Source: Plectosphaerella cucumerina | Lineage: Eukaryota > Ascomycota > Sordariomycetes > Glomerellales > Plectosphaerellaceae | Assembly: GCA_020746995.1 (NCBI GenBank) | Contig: JAGPXD010000006.1 | Location: forward strand, 1,612,001-1,676,000 | Length of the DNA stretch: 64,000 nucleotides | Direction: 5' to 3' | Shown: positions 39,954-50,322 of the stretch, piece by piece | Layout of the letters: each line of letters begins with the position of its first letter | Numbering within the stretch: the stretch's first letter is position 1 | Made by a program: the position numbers and the translations under genes | The notes under the pieces: model-generated | What the model was told of the DNA's origin: nothing | Seen by the model: only the letters and a program-made list of their open reading frames with translations | Database searches by the model: none

Positions 39954-42488
39954 ATGGATCTGTCACCAGCGGTGGACGATTCCCGTCGCCTATCGCGGAC
40001 GGCGTGCGAAAGGTGCCGCGGGCAGAAGGTACTGGTTGCCGCACTGATACCGTGACCTCACGGCTAAGGGTCACGGCTGTCGCTCCCTGCTGACTTCGCT
40101 GTCCCAGCTGCGGTGCAGCCGAGAACACCCTACATGCACGAGATGCCGACGCCTAGCCACCGCTTGTCACTATCCACGGCCTGCGAACCGCAAACAGCTC
40201 GCCGCACAACGCCAGGCTGCCAGTGCGCAAGCAGTGTCATGTGGCGAGCCCGTGAGGTCATCAGGTACGGGAGACAGCAACCGTGGCCAGCTCGAGGATG
40301 CCCCGCGAAGCTCCCTCGTCAGTCCTAGGCCCAATCACTACGCAGCCAGTACATCAGGCGCGGCTGCAGTAGACGTGGTCGGTGCTGAAAACGTTCTGGA
40401 TGACCAGTTGCCTCAAGGCAGCATTGGTCCTCAAGTAAGCATGATGCCCCGTGTGTGCACGTCGTGAGCACTTGAGTTGACAAGACACCACCCTCGTCTT
40501 TGACAGGGATTGGATCAAGCCGCCGGCTCGACAGTCCTCCCGCCTCGAGCAATCGGCTTAGCTCTTCTCGACATTTACTTTGAAAGACTCTACAACAGCC
40601 ATCTTCTTTTCCGCAAGTCTGCCATTTTCACTGCCTATCTAGAAGGCAAGCTACCACACTTTCTTGCAAGGGCCTTGTTTGCTGTGGCCTCGATGTAAGT
40701 CTGGAGCGGCATCATATTGAGTAGACTTGATCACTTTTTCTTTTCAAATACCGTACTTTCCAATCACCACACTCACTCTTCTCAGATTCCTGCGAAAGCC
40801 TAAAGGGCAGGGTCAAACTACCCGACGGCACGCGCTGCCCTCTGAGCTGCAAGCTCTTGAGTCCTACACTGCATCGGGAGACGCATGGGCCGGCGCAGCG
40901 GCCGATGAGGTTCTCCGGCTGGCAGACCGCCCGACTGTCCACTCTATCCAGACAATGTCGTGCCTAAGCATGTATTGGTTCGCCGGATCCAACATGGATC
41001 GTGCCCGGATACATATTGGTCAGAGAAGTCCCGACGAGCCGTCCCCCATCTGAAACATGAAGGCAACTGACCGAAATATAGTCATCGCCTACTCCGGGTG
41101 CGCGAGCTTCCGGCCACTGTCATTCCGACACGATGAATACGCCGGCCGCGAGGACATAGTCGAACTCGAAACCCGGCGAGGCTGCTTCTGGGCGTGCTGG
41201 GCATCGGTATGCACCGCAGCCATTCCCAACGCATACGCGCGTAACGGATGGGAGGAAGCTTGCGGCGTGCCCCTGCCGGTGCTCGTCGAAGGCCTCGATA
41301 CTCTCGACACCTCTCCGGTCCGCGAGTACATGGACAGTGAATGGCAATGTCACATTATCAGTGCTTCGCCTCTGGCGGAACCCCAGCTACCAAGAGCTGC
41401 GGTGACGATCGGGGGAGAGTTTTTGAAGCTCACAGGCCTTTGGTACGCATAAATCTCCGCCATATTCATCACCTGTGTTGACACTGATACCTACACTAGG
41501 GCTCGCGCGCAGGTATTGGCCAAGACGGCGCCCTCTGCCGCCGAGGTCTCGCAGATAGAGTTGCTCTCGTCTCGGGCGCGACAGCTCTACGACTCGGCGA
41601 CGTTCCCCACTCTCGATGTAAGAGGTAACATGAACTCACAGGAGCCGGGATGGGACCATGCCAGGCTGGTGGGTCTGCACTCCCTCTATCACCTCGTGCA
41701 GATGGTGTTGTTGTGTCCACTCGTCTCGGTGTTCTCGGGGCGGCAGCAGCAGAGCGGCGACATGAGCGATGCAGATGCAGGCCGGCACAAGGCCGGCACC
41801 GTTATAGAACACGCCGGGGCCCACCGCAGGCTGATCCAGGATTTTCTCAGAGAGTCAAGGGACGTCACGAGGATCACTCCGCTGATGGGATTTGCGTGTT
41901 TTGTCGCCGCCTCGATATTTTTGACGGCGGTAAAGTCCAAGCTGCGAAGGGGTGAGCCAGTCGGCCGCCGTCACAGCGATCTCGATGCAAGCATCTTGCA
42001 AGTTTCGATCGTTCTCAGAGACACGTTGGACATCCTGGAGACGCTTCAGACATTTTGGGAGCCTCTGAAGGCCATGGTTCGTGGATTAAACACCACTGAT
42101 GAAGTCGGCAAGCTGACGTCAAAGTGCGCAACGACAGACAAGTGCGCTGCGCTGTAGAGCCGCCACCCTGCCGTCTCCAAAGGACTCTTCCGCCGAAATG
42201 ATACCAGCAGCCGAGTCCTTTGAGCACCTCAGACTTCCCTTGACAGGCGCCAACAGTCCTATCGAGGACGAGAACCCCATCGCGGTGTCCTACATTGGCT
42301 CACAGTACCACGACTTGGAAGATGCGACGCAGCCGCGCTGCGCAACAGAAGGCACGGCTCTGGCAGGCCTGCCCGGCGTTGAAGCCCCTGCTGCCATGGA
42401 GGTCGACTTTGGGGGCATATTTGACGCCGAACCAATCTTTGATTGGGACCTAGACTTTCTGTCGTTCTACCCAGCAACCATCGCCTGA
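39954..42488 (+). CDS. Zn2Cys6 transcription factor of the FAH/cupin block
   Basis: Seven exons: 39954-40028, 40108-40434, 40507-40694, 40786-41018, 41082-41442, 41500-42076 and 42138-42488. Every junction is GT..AG and the phases agree. The product is 703 residues. The zinc cluster CX2CX6CX6CX2CX6C starts at CERCRGQK and is split after Lys by the first intron. The middle domain contains 'IGLALLDIYFERLYNSHLLF' and 'ETRRGCFWACW', both typical of the Fungal_trans domain. The C-terminus is acidic and aromatic (DFGGIFDAEPIFDWDLDF), like an activation domain. The last intron uses the donor GTTCGT; without it the frame stops at 42157. It is the likely local activator of the cupin, FAH-like and hydrolase genes. 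Its stop is 33 bp from the convergent hydrolase stop. Confidence 0.88.
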
Positions 42489-42521
42489 TATCTTTCCGTC
42501 GTAGCGTTACCTGGCCTTACC

Positions 42522-44202
42522 TTAGGGATACTTGGGCCTGAATGTATTATCGCGCAGCGCCTTGACAACGTCTGCCTGGATGCCCAGCAAATCAAAGACC
42601 CATCGCCACACCACGATCATGCCTTCTTGACCACCCAGGTGATGTTCTCCAGGAATGAGCCTGGCATGTGACCCGTCAGTCCAGCCCGATCCTTGGCTTT
42701 TGAAGAGGTGAAGGGATGGACCAGAGGAAGAGAACGAAATGATCTGGCTCGAGCGATGGATGGGTGCTTACCTGGCTTCCTTTGGAGAGCCGCGCGTCAG
42801 GCACAAATAGTAGTCGTCAATGGGGAATACTGAGTCCTCAGTTCCCTGGGGTTTGTAAGCAGGCGTAAGAGCGCGGTCTGGTCTCACAGAATTGACGTGA
42901 GAGTCACGTCTTTGGGGCCACTCACATTGACCAGCAGCAGCCTCGTGCAGGGTTTGTCCAGGGTACCGTCCTTTAGCAGCGAAAACCTATCGCCAGCCTC
43001 GCGCTTGAATCTCTCAAAGTCTCCCTGGAACCCAAACTTGTGGGACAGGGGCTCTGATATCCTGTGCCATGGATGTCAGCGAAAGACCTGAAGGAGGCAC
43101 GGCTCACAAAGTCGATTTTCCCATTCGTTCAGCTCTCACCTATGCGGGTACTCGCGCTTGTCCACGCTCTCCAGCCATCGCTCGTCAAACATGTGGTGGC
43201 AACCACCTCCGTGGCTCACGACGCCAAGCAGCCGGGACGCGTGTGTGTGCGCGACTCGCATGGCGTAGTAGCCACCGGTCGAGATGCCCCAGGCGACGAC
43301 CTTGCGGCTGTCGATGGCCTCGTGCTCGTCCAGCCAGTCCAGCACGCTCGACCACTGCCTGTCGGGGCTCTCTGGATCGCCAGGCAGGGCGGGCGAGTCT
43401 CCCGTGCCGGGGACCTCGACAACGACCATGGCAACGCCCTGCCGGCGGAGCATCCCTGCAAGGGCCACCAGCTCGGTGCGCCAGGCGTCTAGCCCGCAGA
43501 TGCCGACGACGACAGGTACCGGCCGCGCCTTGGATGCACCGTCCGGCACAGAGAAAAAGGCGGGTATGGTGGTGTCCTCGCCGGCGACGGCAGTCTTGTG
43601 AGGGATGTTGACTTCTTCGACGGGTAGGCCGCCGAGCCGGATGCCCTTGATGCAGGCTTCCTTCTGCTTCTTCCACGCATATGCCTGGCTCTCGCAGAGC
43701 GGTCTGGGAAAGCGGGCGATGAACCAGACGGTGCACGAGCGCAGGTAGTATTCCGAGGCCTCGTCGAGGTGGCCAGCTTCTTCGGCAGCACGCGCCTTCT
43801 CGAAGAGCCCGTCTCCGACCGGCCGGAACACTTGCGAGTACTGTTCCCAATCGTACGGCTCCCTCAAGCCCAGCTACCATGATCAGCACGGGAACAGCAA
43901 GTCTTAGAGGGGGACCCTGCATGTGGTCTCTGGCAGCTAAGCTGACGTCTGACTTACCCGCCTTATCTCCTCCACGATCGGCTCAAAGTCTCCTGTAGTA
44001 CCGAAAAAGAAAGGGTAACCCGCGTGTTGTGCCTGCGGGGCCTGGTCAGAGTGCATTGTCGCGGTATTCACGTGCGCTTGGATGCATGTTCTCTTACGAG
44101 GGGTCTCCATTTAGTCTCCCAGAGGTCCACGAATGATTCGTGGTGTCGCTCAACTCTATCCAGGGGAGTCTGGAGGAGGTAATTGCCGTTAGGAGCTGCC
44201 AT
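42522..44202 (-). CDS. Ayg1-like alpha/beta hydrolase
   Basis: Six exons: 44202-44098, 44041-43958, 43873-43140, 43061-42926, 42845-42772 and 42660-42522. The introns are 56-111 nt. The product is 423 residues, near the usual Ayg1 length of about 400. The start MAAPNGNYLLQTPLDRVERHH, the 'EPYDWEQYSQVF' helix and the nucleophile elbow W-G-I-S-T-G-G match the family. The acid lies in the EDSVFPIDDYYL region and His in PGEHHLGG. Ayg1 and relatives remove short keto chains from polyketide naphthopyrones or diketones. It is cytosolic, with no signal peptide. A TCGG-C-CCGA site lies 147 bp upstream, shared with the neighbouring genes, so co-regulation by the adjacent zinc-cluster protein is likely. 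Confidence 0.87.
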
Positions 44203-44348
44203 TGAGACCGAGGGTGTGTGTGTGAATGTTGTGATGGGTGCTCGTGTAGCAGTGTTTATGTCAGATGCCTAGATTATCCAGGAAAGATGCGCTCAGCTTA
44301 TGTACCGGTATCACCGTCGCTGCCGCGAGTAAGTGCTTGACCGAATGT

Positions 44349-44357
44349 TCGGCCCGA
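44349..44357. promoter_or_regulatory. TCGG-N-CCGA palindrome upstream of hydrolase gene
   Basis: TCGGCCCGA sits inside the longer palindrome TTCGGCCCGAA. It is flanked by outward half sites, TGACCGA to the left (44338-44344) and TCGGTCA to the right (44364-44370). Confidence 0.55.
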
Positions 44358-44542
44358 ATCATGTCGGTCAGCTCAACTTCACTAATCCCGATCGAGCGTG
44401 ACAGGAGGGATTTCACTGAGGAGAGCGGCTTCCGGGTCTCAATACAACAGAGCACAGCCCTTTTACTTGCACATGGCATGGTCCCCACCGGGAGTATTCA
44501 TTGAGATTGGTCATTCATTTCTCATGTTCATATATCCAGTCC

Positions 44543-45201
44543 TCATAGCCGCTCTCGGCTCAAACCCAACCCCAACCGTCGCGTGACGGCAACCTCTTCC
44601 CCCCCAGTGGAACTGAATTTCGATATGGGTAGAGACCTTTCCTCCATGATAGCCGCCGGAGGAGTCCCCTTGTACACCCACACGTCCGGCTTCTTGTCGG
44701 GCACTTCAGTACTGTCACACTGGCGATAGCTATGACGCGACTTCTGTGAGCTTCGATGGGCTTCAATACCACGCTGTCCTGCGCTTCGCCACCCATGCTC
44801 GGGAGTGAGCGAAACGTGGACGTGTCCGAATTGCCGCCTAGGACTACAGTCCATTTTTTTTCGGGCGAAAAAGCTCCCCATGTACTTCAAAAATAGTAGG
44901 GTTATACCGAAAACCAGGAACAGCAGTTGGGCCGCCGTGACGCCGGACATGAAGAGGAGAAAGTCGGTCGTGGCCCTCTCTGCCGACAGGTCAGGGGCGT
45001 CCCCGATAAGGTCAGCCGCTAATTTGCTCTCGGCGTTCATCGAGAACAAGACAATAGTCACCTCGAAGACGCTTTCATCATAGCCAGTCAGCATCCAATA
45101 GTCACTAGGTACAGCAGGCTGGGGACGTACGTGAGGATGACAAAGGCAATAGTGAACCTTGTCATGAGCCAGCGGTCGTAGATGCTCTTCTTGGCAGTCA
45201 T
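44543..45201 (-). CDS. hypothetical membrane protein, two TM segments
   Basis: Two exons: 45201-45131 and 45071-44543, with an intron of 59 nt (GTACGT..AAG, branch GCTGAC). The product is 199 residues. A basic N-terminus (MTAKKSIYDRW) leads into TM1 (FTIAFVILTVFEVTIVLF) and, after a polar loop of about 30 residues, TM2 (LLFMSGVTAAQLLFLVFGITLLF). A Cys- and Arg-rich hydrophilic tail follows. I do not recognise the family; a short marvel-like or four-TM protein that lost its second half is possible. The tail after about residue 85 is less convincing as coding sequence and may contain another intron. Confidence 0.45.
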
Positions 45202-45252
45202 TCCAGCACTTAAAGACGCTATTAACGATTTGCCGTGCGAAACCTGGAGCTT

Positions 45253-45369
45253 TTAAAGCTTTCGCCGGGAGTGGATATATCGTATGAGAATAGATAGCAC
45301 GGCGAGTGTGCCGAGTCCGATACTCCAGAAGACTGTCTTGTCGGGCCTGACGCTCGGAGAGACGCTTGC
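45253..45369 (-). other. possible isolated exon encoding a TM helix
   Basis: An AG at the right edge is followed by an open frame of 38 codons that encodes a membrane helix (VFWSIGLGTLAVLSILIRYI) with a basic end (HSRRKL) and a stop. It looks like the last exon of a small membrane protein, but no convincing first exon was found; the frame to its right reaches a stop after CGTAAG. Confidence 0.2.
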
Positions 45370-45488
45370 TGTAAGGGGCTACTTACGTGGCTGGCCAGCG
45401 AGGAGCAGGAACCCGGCTAAATTCTGCCGCATCATATATCGAGAATCGTCATAGAGAGACTTCATATCATAGGGACTCGGTGTATAAG

Positions 45489-45683
45489 CTAGTTCAGTGT
45501 TGCTATGTACTTTTTAGACCAGTCCAGTACCGCGTTATTTACGTGCTCAGGACAGACCGCCGTGACGGCGGACAGCTTGCTGAGTTCCAGTACAATGTGT
45601 ACATCCTGCGAACCCTCTGACCGGGAGACGGGCGACGCGAGGGCCACGGGGGCCAGGGTGAAGAGGAGTTGGATGATCTTCAT
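45489..45683 (-). CDS. small secreted protein, 64 aa
   Basis: An intronless ORF starting at 45683. The signal peptide is MKIIQLLFTLAPVALA, followed by a mature peptide of about 45 residues with one Cys (TAVCPEH) and many Val/Ser/Lys. A TATA box (TATAAAT, minus strand, 45802-45808) lies 120 bp upstream and the leader is CA-rich, which supports a real promoter. A longer in-frame ORF begins at 45803 but would bury the signal peptide. Family not recognised; secretion is predicted only from the signal peptide. It could be an effector-like peptide or the 5' remnant of a larger gene. Confidence 0.55.
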   Translation of the reverse strand: MKIIQLLFTLAPVALASPVSRSEGSQDVHIVLELSKLSAVTAVCPEHVNNAVLDWSKKYIATLN

Positions 45684-48289
45684 GGTAGAAGAGGTAGAGT
45701 AGGAGGCAAAAGAAAGGTGGCGGAGAATCCTTTGTGACTGTTGAGGTGGTAGATGGATGTTGGAGAGTGAATGGGATATCTGACAATAAGAGGATGCTCG
45801 CATTTATACTTCAAGCCTGTCCATCAGATCGTGTGTAGATGACCAACGGCAGGCTCTTTTTTTGCCAAGGACTCTGCTACAAGGCTCTTGAGGCTCAAGG
45901 CAGCCCGCCAACATCGTCAGCCTGTTGTGGTGATAAATTTGACCAGTCACGAAGCATGAGGGGATCGTGAGGCGGTGCCAAGTCCAACCACGCCCAGTTG
46001 AGGTTATTCACGAGCCAGAAGTCAAGGTAGGGCACCCTAGGGTGGCAAGATGACCTGCAGCTGTGTTCGCATTCCGGCCTATCCTCGACATCGAAGCTAG
46101 GCAGAATCGCATACGCAGGCAATCGAATAGTTCTCGACCCACGGTAAAACCCATATTCGGTTCGGTTCATTGCTTGATGGGTCTACCTACCCAGCAAAGT
46201 GTATGGTCGCTAAGGCTCGTGATATCGTATTCTCGCTGTAACAAATCAGATGCTCCTGTCTGGCTGCCGGAGTTCGCCGCAAACAAGGGGCAAATGAGTG
46301 GCTGGGGATGTCAGGTACGAAAGGGGACATTTCACTCAGGGGATACTCGGAAGATGGGCTACCCAAGAACCTCGCGCCCAAGGAAACGCACGAGTTATGG
46401 GTTTTGCTCAAAAATCGCGCTGAGTGATGACCATGGTGCATCAGCAAGCTCGCAGTTCAGCAGCCAGCTACGCAGGGATTGCAGCCTGCAGGTAGATCTC
46501 ACCTAGTACTTGGTCAGCCCTGCATAACCAGAAACGGTCCTAAACCAAGGTAGGCTAGAATCTGTCTGATTGGGCAGCCGAAATTATATGTGCCCTACCA
46601 CACCTTGCAACTGGCTTAGAGCAGTATTCGTTCGTCTACTGGACCTGGGAGCCTTTGCTTCCATTTCTTGACCTTTATCATGCGATAATGGAACCCTCAG
46701 GTCGTATATATAATACTACTGAGGGCTGGACTAGTAGTTGGGTCGGTGACGACCAGCGAATACGCGGTGTTGTATGTTTTTGACTTTTTTGCCTCCGTTC
46801 CAAGGACGTGATTTCGTGGGCAGAGGCTGGCTGACTGGGGGTTGCCTGTACCTCTGTTTTGAGGGAACGGCTTAGGGGCCTTCTACGGGCTTCCACCTTG
46901 AAGGCCTTGCTTCCGGGGGTTTCATTGGTTCTGGGGCATTGCCGGGTGCCGGGCCAGCAAGCTCCCCTTCCAGGCTGGTAATATGCAACTCCAAATATTA
47001 TCCGGTTATTGAGATGAACACGATGGAGCCAATGCTACCATTTGTGTGGGTTCTTTGCGTATGTTCTCTCAAGATTCGTCATAACTGCAACGTCCGAGGT
47101 CCAGAGAGAAGTCCCGAGTGCACCTCGTGTCCAGCCAGACGGCCACCAACAGCATCAGGTTCAACACGATTGCCACTCGGGCTGCTCCCTTCTTCGGACC
47201 CCTTCGTCTCCATTCAAACCCCGCAAGAACAAACCTGCACCGTCCGCTGAGGGTTGCCTCCCCCGGCGCACAGCATTCTGCCGAGGTGCTGCAGCTGCAC
47301 CTGTCACCCGATCATCAGGGGCCGCCAGAGGCTTTCCCCACGGCACCTAGCAAACAACCCGGACTCGCGCACCAATAACATCGCCCCTCGTAACGTTTCT
47401 GCGGGCCATGATGCAACTACGGAGCATAGTGTGGTCCCTTGAGCCGAGCAGGGCGGGCAGCTGTGCTCAGGGCGGATCGTACCGACGACGATCGGGGTCC
47501 GTCGTCTTCCTTGGACTCGTCGGCCACGCCGCCAATGCCGGTTGGGCACACTGAAATAGATTTCCGGGGAATTCTCACTGCCACAGCACGGACTGGCGCT
47601 GGGAAGTTAGCGGGCCACTTGCCCTGCCATGCTAGGCAGCTGTTCGCAGGGCGACCATTAGGTCAGTCATGCTATGGAACTGACTCGCAGTGGATCGGGA
47701 GCCGTGGGAGGCCGCTCCGCCGGTTGACAGGCGGCTCGCCGCTCCCTGGGAACAAAACATTTCCGACGAGTAAGTTCGATGGGCCGTTTGTGTTCCAAGT
47801 TGATGAGAACTCATTGCCTGCCCCGGGTCAACCTGGATGGCGGTGGATCGCGAGGGAGCCCATCTGCCGGCAGTCCCGTCATGGCCAAGGATCATGCCGC
47901 TTCTCCGTTGCCACGTCCGGGCCGGGATGATCGGCGGGCCAAGCGAAGCGGAGCCGGCAGTCGTCCCTCGCCTTCAATGCTCTCTCTCGTATTGCTAGCG
48001 CTTTCGCCTGGGGATGATGTCAGGCGATGCTCAACTCTGGCGTTTACGAGAAGATCAGCCGTGGAGAAGTGGCCATCGGCAGCTCGCGGCTTCTGCTGTT
48101 GACAGTGCGGTCAGGGTAATCAGAGGCTCCAGGAGGCCGTTGATGTATAAAGGACCTCGACCACTCGTCTCTTCAAATACTTTTGGTTCATCATCACAAC
48201 ACACTCCCACACTCTCACAACACTACAACGCACTTACACTCAACATCACCTTTCACAAACACAAACACTTTTCTCCAACCACCACCATA
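45684..48289. other. 2.6-kb intergenic region, no gene recognised
   Basis: The sequence is of mixed composition, more A+T-rich at 45.9-46.8 kb. ORFs of up to about 160 codons exist but none shows family features, a signal peptide or plausible splicing. The PhiA-like promoter with TATAAA at 48146-48151 is at the right end. Confidence 0.45.
48146..48151 (+). promoter_or_regulatory. TATA box of PhiA-like gene
   Basis: TATAAA lies 139 bp before the ATG at 48290 and is followed by a long CA-rich leader, as in highly expressed fungal genes. Confidence 0.6.
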
Positions 48290-48944
48290 ATGCAGTTCAC
48301 CGCCCTCTCCCTCTCCGTCTTCGCCGCCGCGGCCGCCGCCTCGCCCTGCTACCCCGAGACTCCTGAGCCCTCGGCCTCGTCGGGTGCCACCGCCGGCAGC
48401 GGCAAGTTCACTATTCAGGCCCTGCGCTCCGCCAGCGACATCCACTTCGCGCCCTTCAGCGCCGCCCAGAACAGCCTCTTCCTCCGCCTGCCGGACCAGA
48501 AGGCCTCGTGCGACAAGGAGACCAACAGCGCCACCTTCTACATCCAGGATGGCGGCCTGTACCTCTACGCCGCCTCGGCGACTCCCCAGCAGATCTACGT
48601 CGACCGCTCCGGCATGGGTAAGTCCATCTTTCAGCAGCAAAACTTGATTCACAGCAGCTAACATCATTCCAGGCCAAGGAAAGGTCGGCTACACCACCGG
48701 TGCTGAGCCTGCTCCCCGCAACGGCGAGAGGACCGGCTGGGTCATCGATGACGCTGGCAACCTGACTCTCGACGGTGCTGGATTCCTGGCTTGCCCCGGC
48801 AGCATCGACGATGCCTGGAGCATCTGGGTCTCCGCTGGCGTCGAGAAGCCTGCCGGCCAGGAGGGCTGCCTTGGCTTCTCTGCCAGGACTGTCGAGGCTG
48901 ATGAGCCCATCAGCTGCCTGTACACCCAGCAGGGTCAGGAGTAA
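48290..48944 (+). CDS. PhiA-like secreted cell-wall protein
   Basis: Two exons: 48290-48617 and 48673-48944, with an intron of 55 nt (GTAAGT..CAG). The product is 199 residues. The signal peptide is MQFTALSLSVFAAAAAA. The mature part has 'KFTIQALRSASDIHFAPFSAAQNSLFLRL', 'FYIQDGGLYLYAASATPQQIYVDRSGMGQGKVGYT', 'GWVIDDAGNLTLDGAGFLACP' and 'DCLGF'-like 'GCLGFSARTV'. These match the PhiA family of wall-associated proteins first linked to phialide formation in Aspergillus. Cys residues are conserved for disulfides. The strong TATA box and CA-rich leader suggest abundant expression. Confidence 0.85.
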
Positions 48945-49535
48945 AGTTGCGACTTGTCGATTGAATGTACAGTAATTGTAATGGTCTGGGACGATAAGGA
49001 TAGACTGGAGAGCAATGGCACTCTTATAAGATTGAACTTTTACCAACTGATGGCACTTCGTGACAATTTTTCATGAACACTTTGCCATTTGACGGTTCCC
49101 TCGTAACAAGCCTGACAAGATGAATCACGTCGCCTGATTCCTCCCTCGCCATCCTCGGCCATCGAATAGACTGCCCAGTCCAAGGGTTGTTGTAGTCCAA
49201 CCACTGTCTGAGTCGGACTTCTCAACGCCATGTGACGGCATCCTCTTTTGTCTCCTCCAGTGGGAAGGCAATTCAACATAACGCAGAAGACTGCGGACTT
49301 TGCCTATGTTGAGCGGGTTCTCCGGCCCCCGTCTGGGCCTGAGAAGATACCGCAGAGGCAGCACCAGGAACGGTGAGCTCTAAGATGTTTCGCCAGTTAC
49401 AGCCACAGCCCTCAACAACCGATTTTCGGCCCATTCGCTAAGTCGCCAAGAGCCGATGACGTAGGTGGGCTCCATGGCTTTTCGAGTCATGCAAAAAAAG
49501 TAACATCCCTGAATATCTCCACGGAGCTTCAAGGC
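48945..49535. other. intergenic, no protein gene recognised
   Basis: This is the 3' flank of the PhiA-like gene. It includes the T-run used as the probable tRNA terminator (49493-49499, minus strand). Confidence 0.4.
49493..49499 (-). terminator. Pol III T-run after tRNA-Arg
   Basis: Seven A on the plus strand (TTTTTTT on the tRNA's strand) lie 37 bases beyond the tRNA 3' end, a plausible RNA polymerase III stop. Confidence 0.5.
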
Positions 49536-49620
49536 AACCCTGCATGGGGCTCGAACCCACAACCTTCCGCTGAAAACCTCGCTATAGGAGGCGGATGCTC
49601 TACCATTGAGCCAACAGGGC
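49536..49620 (-). tRNA. tRNA-Arg (anticodon CCU) with 13-nt intron
   Basis: Folded by hand on the minus strand. The acceptor stem is GCCCTGT with GCAGGGT, closed by G-U pairs at two positions. The D arm is GCTC-AATGGTA-GAGC. The anticodon stem is TCCGC/GCGGA with loop CTCCTA..A, giving U33, anticodon CCU and A37. The intron of 13 nt sits after position 37 (TAGCGAGGTTTTC). The variable loop is AGGTT and the T arm GTGGG-TTCGAGC-CCCAT. Mature length is 72 including the discriminator. It reads AGG codons, and the intron position is the canonical nuclear one. Confidence 0.9.
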
Positions 49621-50322
49621 GATTAATGTTGAAAAGTCGGGTTGGGAAATTGAGTCAAGGCGTCATGTTGCAAACCATTGAGAGTCTGCTCCTGAGAAGA
49701 GGCAACCTGGTGTTAAGAAATTACCAACGTCCACAAACCAGAGGAATCAGAGATTGACGTGTCTTCGGTAATCTTCTACGAAATGAGGGATAACGTCGTT
49801 GTGTTGTTGGTTGTCCTTGGGTGAGCGGAACGCCACGAATTACCAGCAGTATACCTACCTAAACCGCTGAAGTTTTGGACGAGATCAATGCCTCTCATGT
49901 TCCTTCTCTGCCAACCTGAGAAATGAAACATCAGCATGCATCGCACACTCTTCATGACTCAATGGTTCAGTTCTGGTTCCGGCGTCTTGCAACCCACCAA
50001 CTCAACCTGTAATGGTGTGGCGAGGAACGGCCCGAGCCCCTGTTCGGCAGAGAGTGCATGGTGGTGTATTGCCAGCATGCGTGGAGCCACCTTGGAATTG
50101 ACACCTAACCCACGAGAGAACGAATCACGTACAACTTATGGGGTAGTGTGCCTATAAGATTGAAGAAGTTTCACTGCTCGAGGTCCATCATTTGATTCAT
50201 TGACTGAGGCTACAGAAGCGAAATGAACCCCGCATCATGACAAGATCCATCCTGATCTGAGCCTTATCCTGACCACCTTCAGATCATCACAGTTTCGATT
50301 CCAGATTGTCCTTGTTCTTGAC
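49621..50322. other. intergenic, no gene recognised
   Basis: Upstream flank of the tRNA gene and 3' flank of the second HsbA gene. No ORF or repeat of note was seen. Confidence 0.4.

Noticed and set aside
42077..42157. Stop of the Zn2Cys6 protein at 42157
   Set aside because: An intron 42077-42137 (GTTCGT..CAG) joins in frame to an exon that ends in a typical acidic C-terminus, so the stop is intronic.
45895..46170. 91-codon ORF (minus) beginning MNRTEYGFYRG
   Set aside because: No signal peptide, family motif or promoter signal. It could be a gene relic but cannot be supported.
46678..46896. 72-codon ORF with a basic, Ser-rich product as a possible transposon fragment
   Set aside because: No transposase motif or terminal repeat could be pointed to, and composition alone is not enough.
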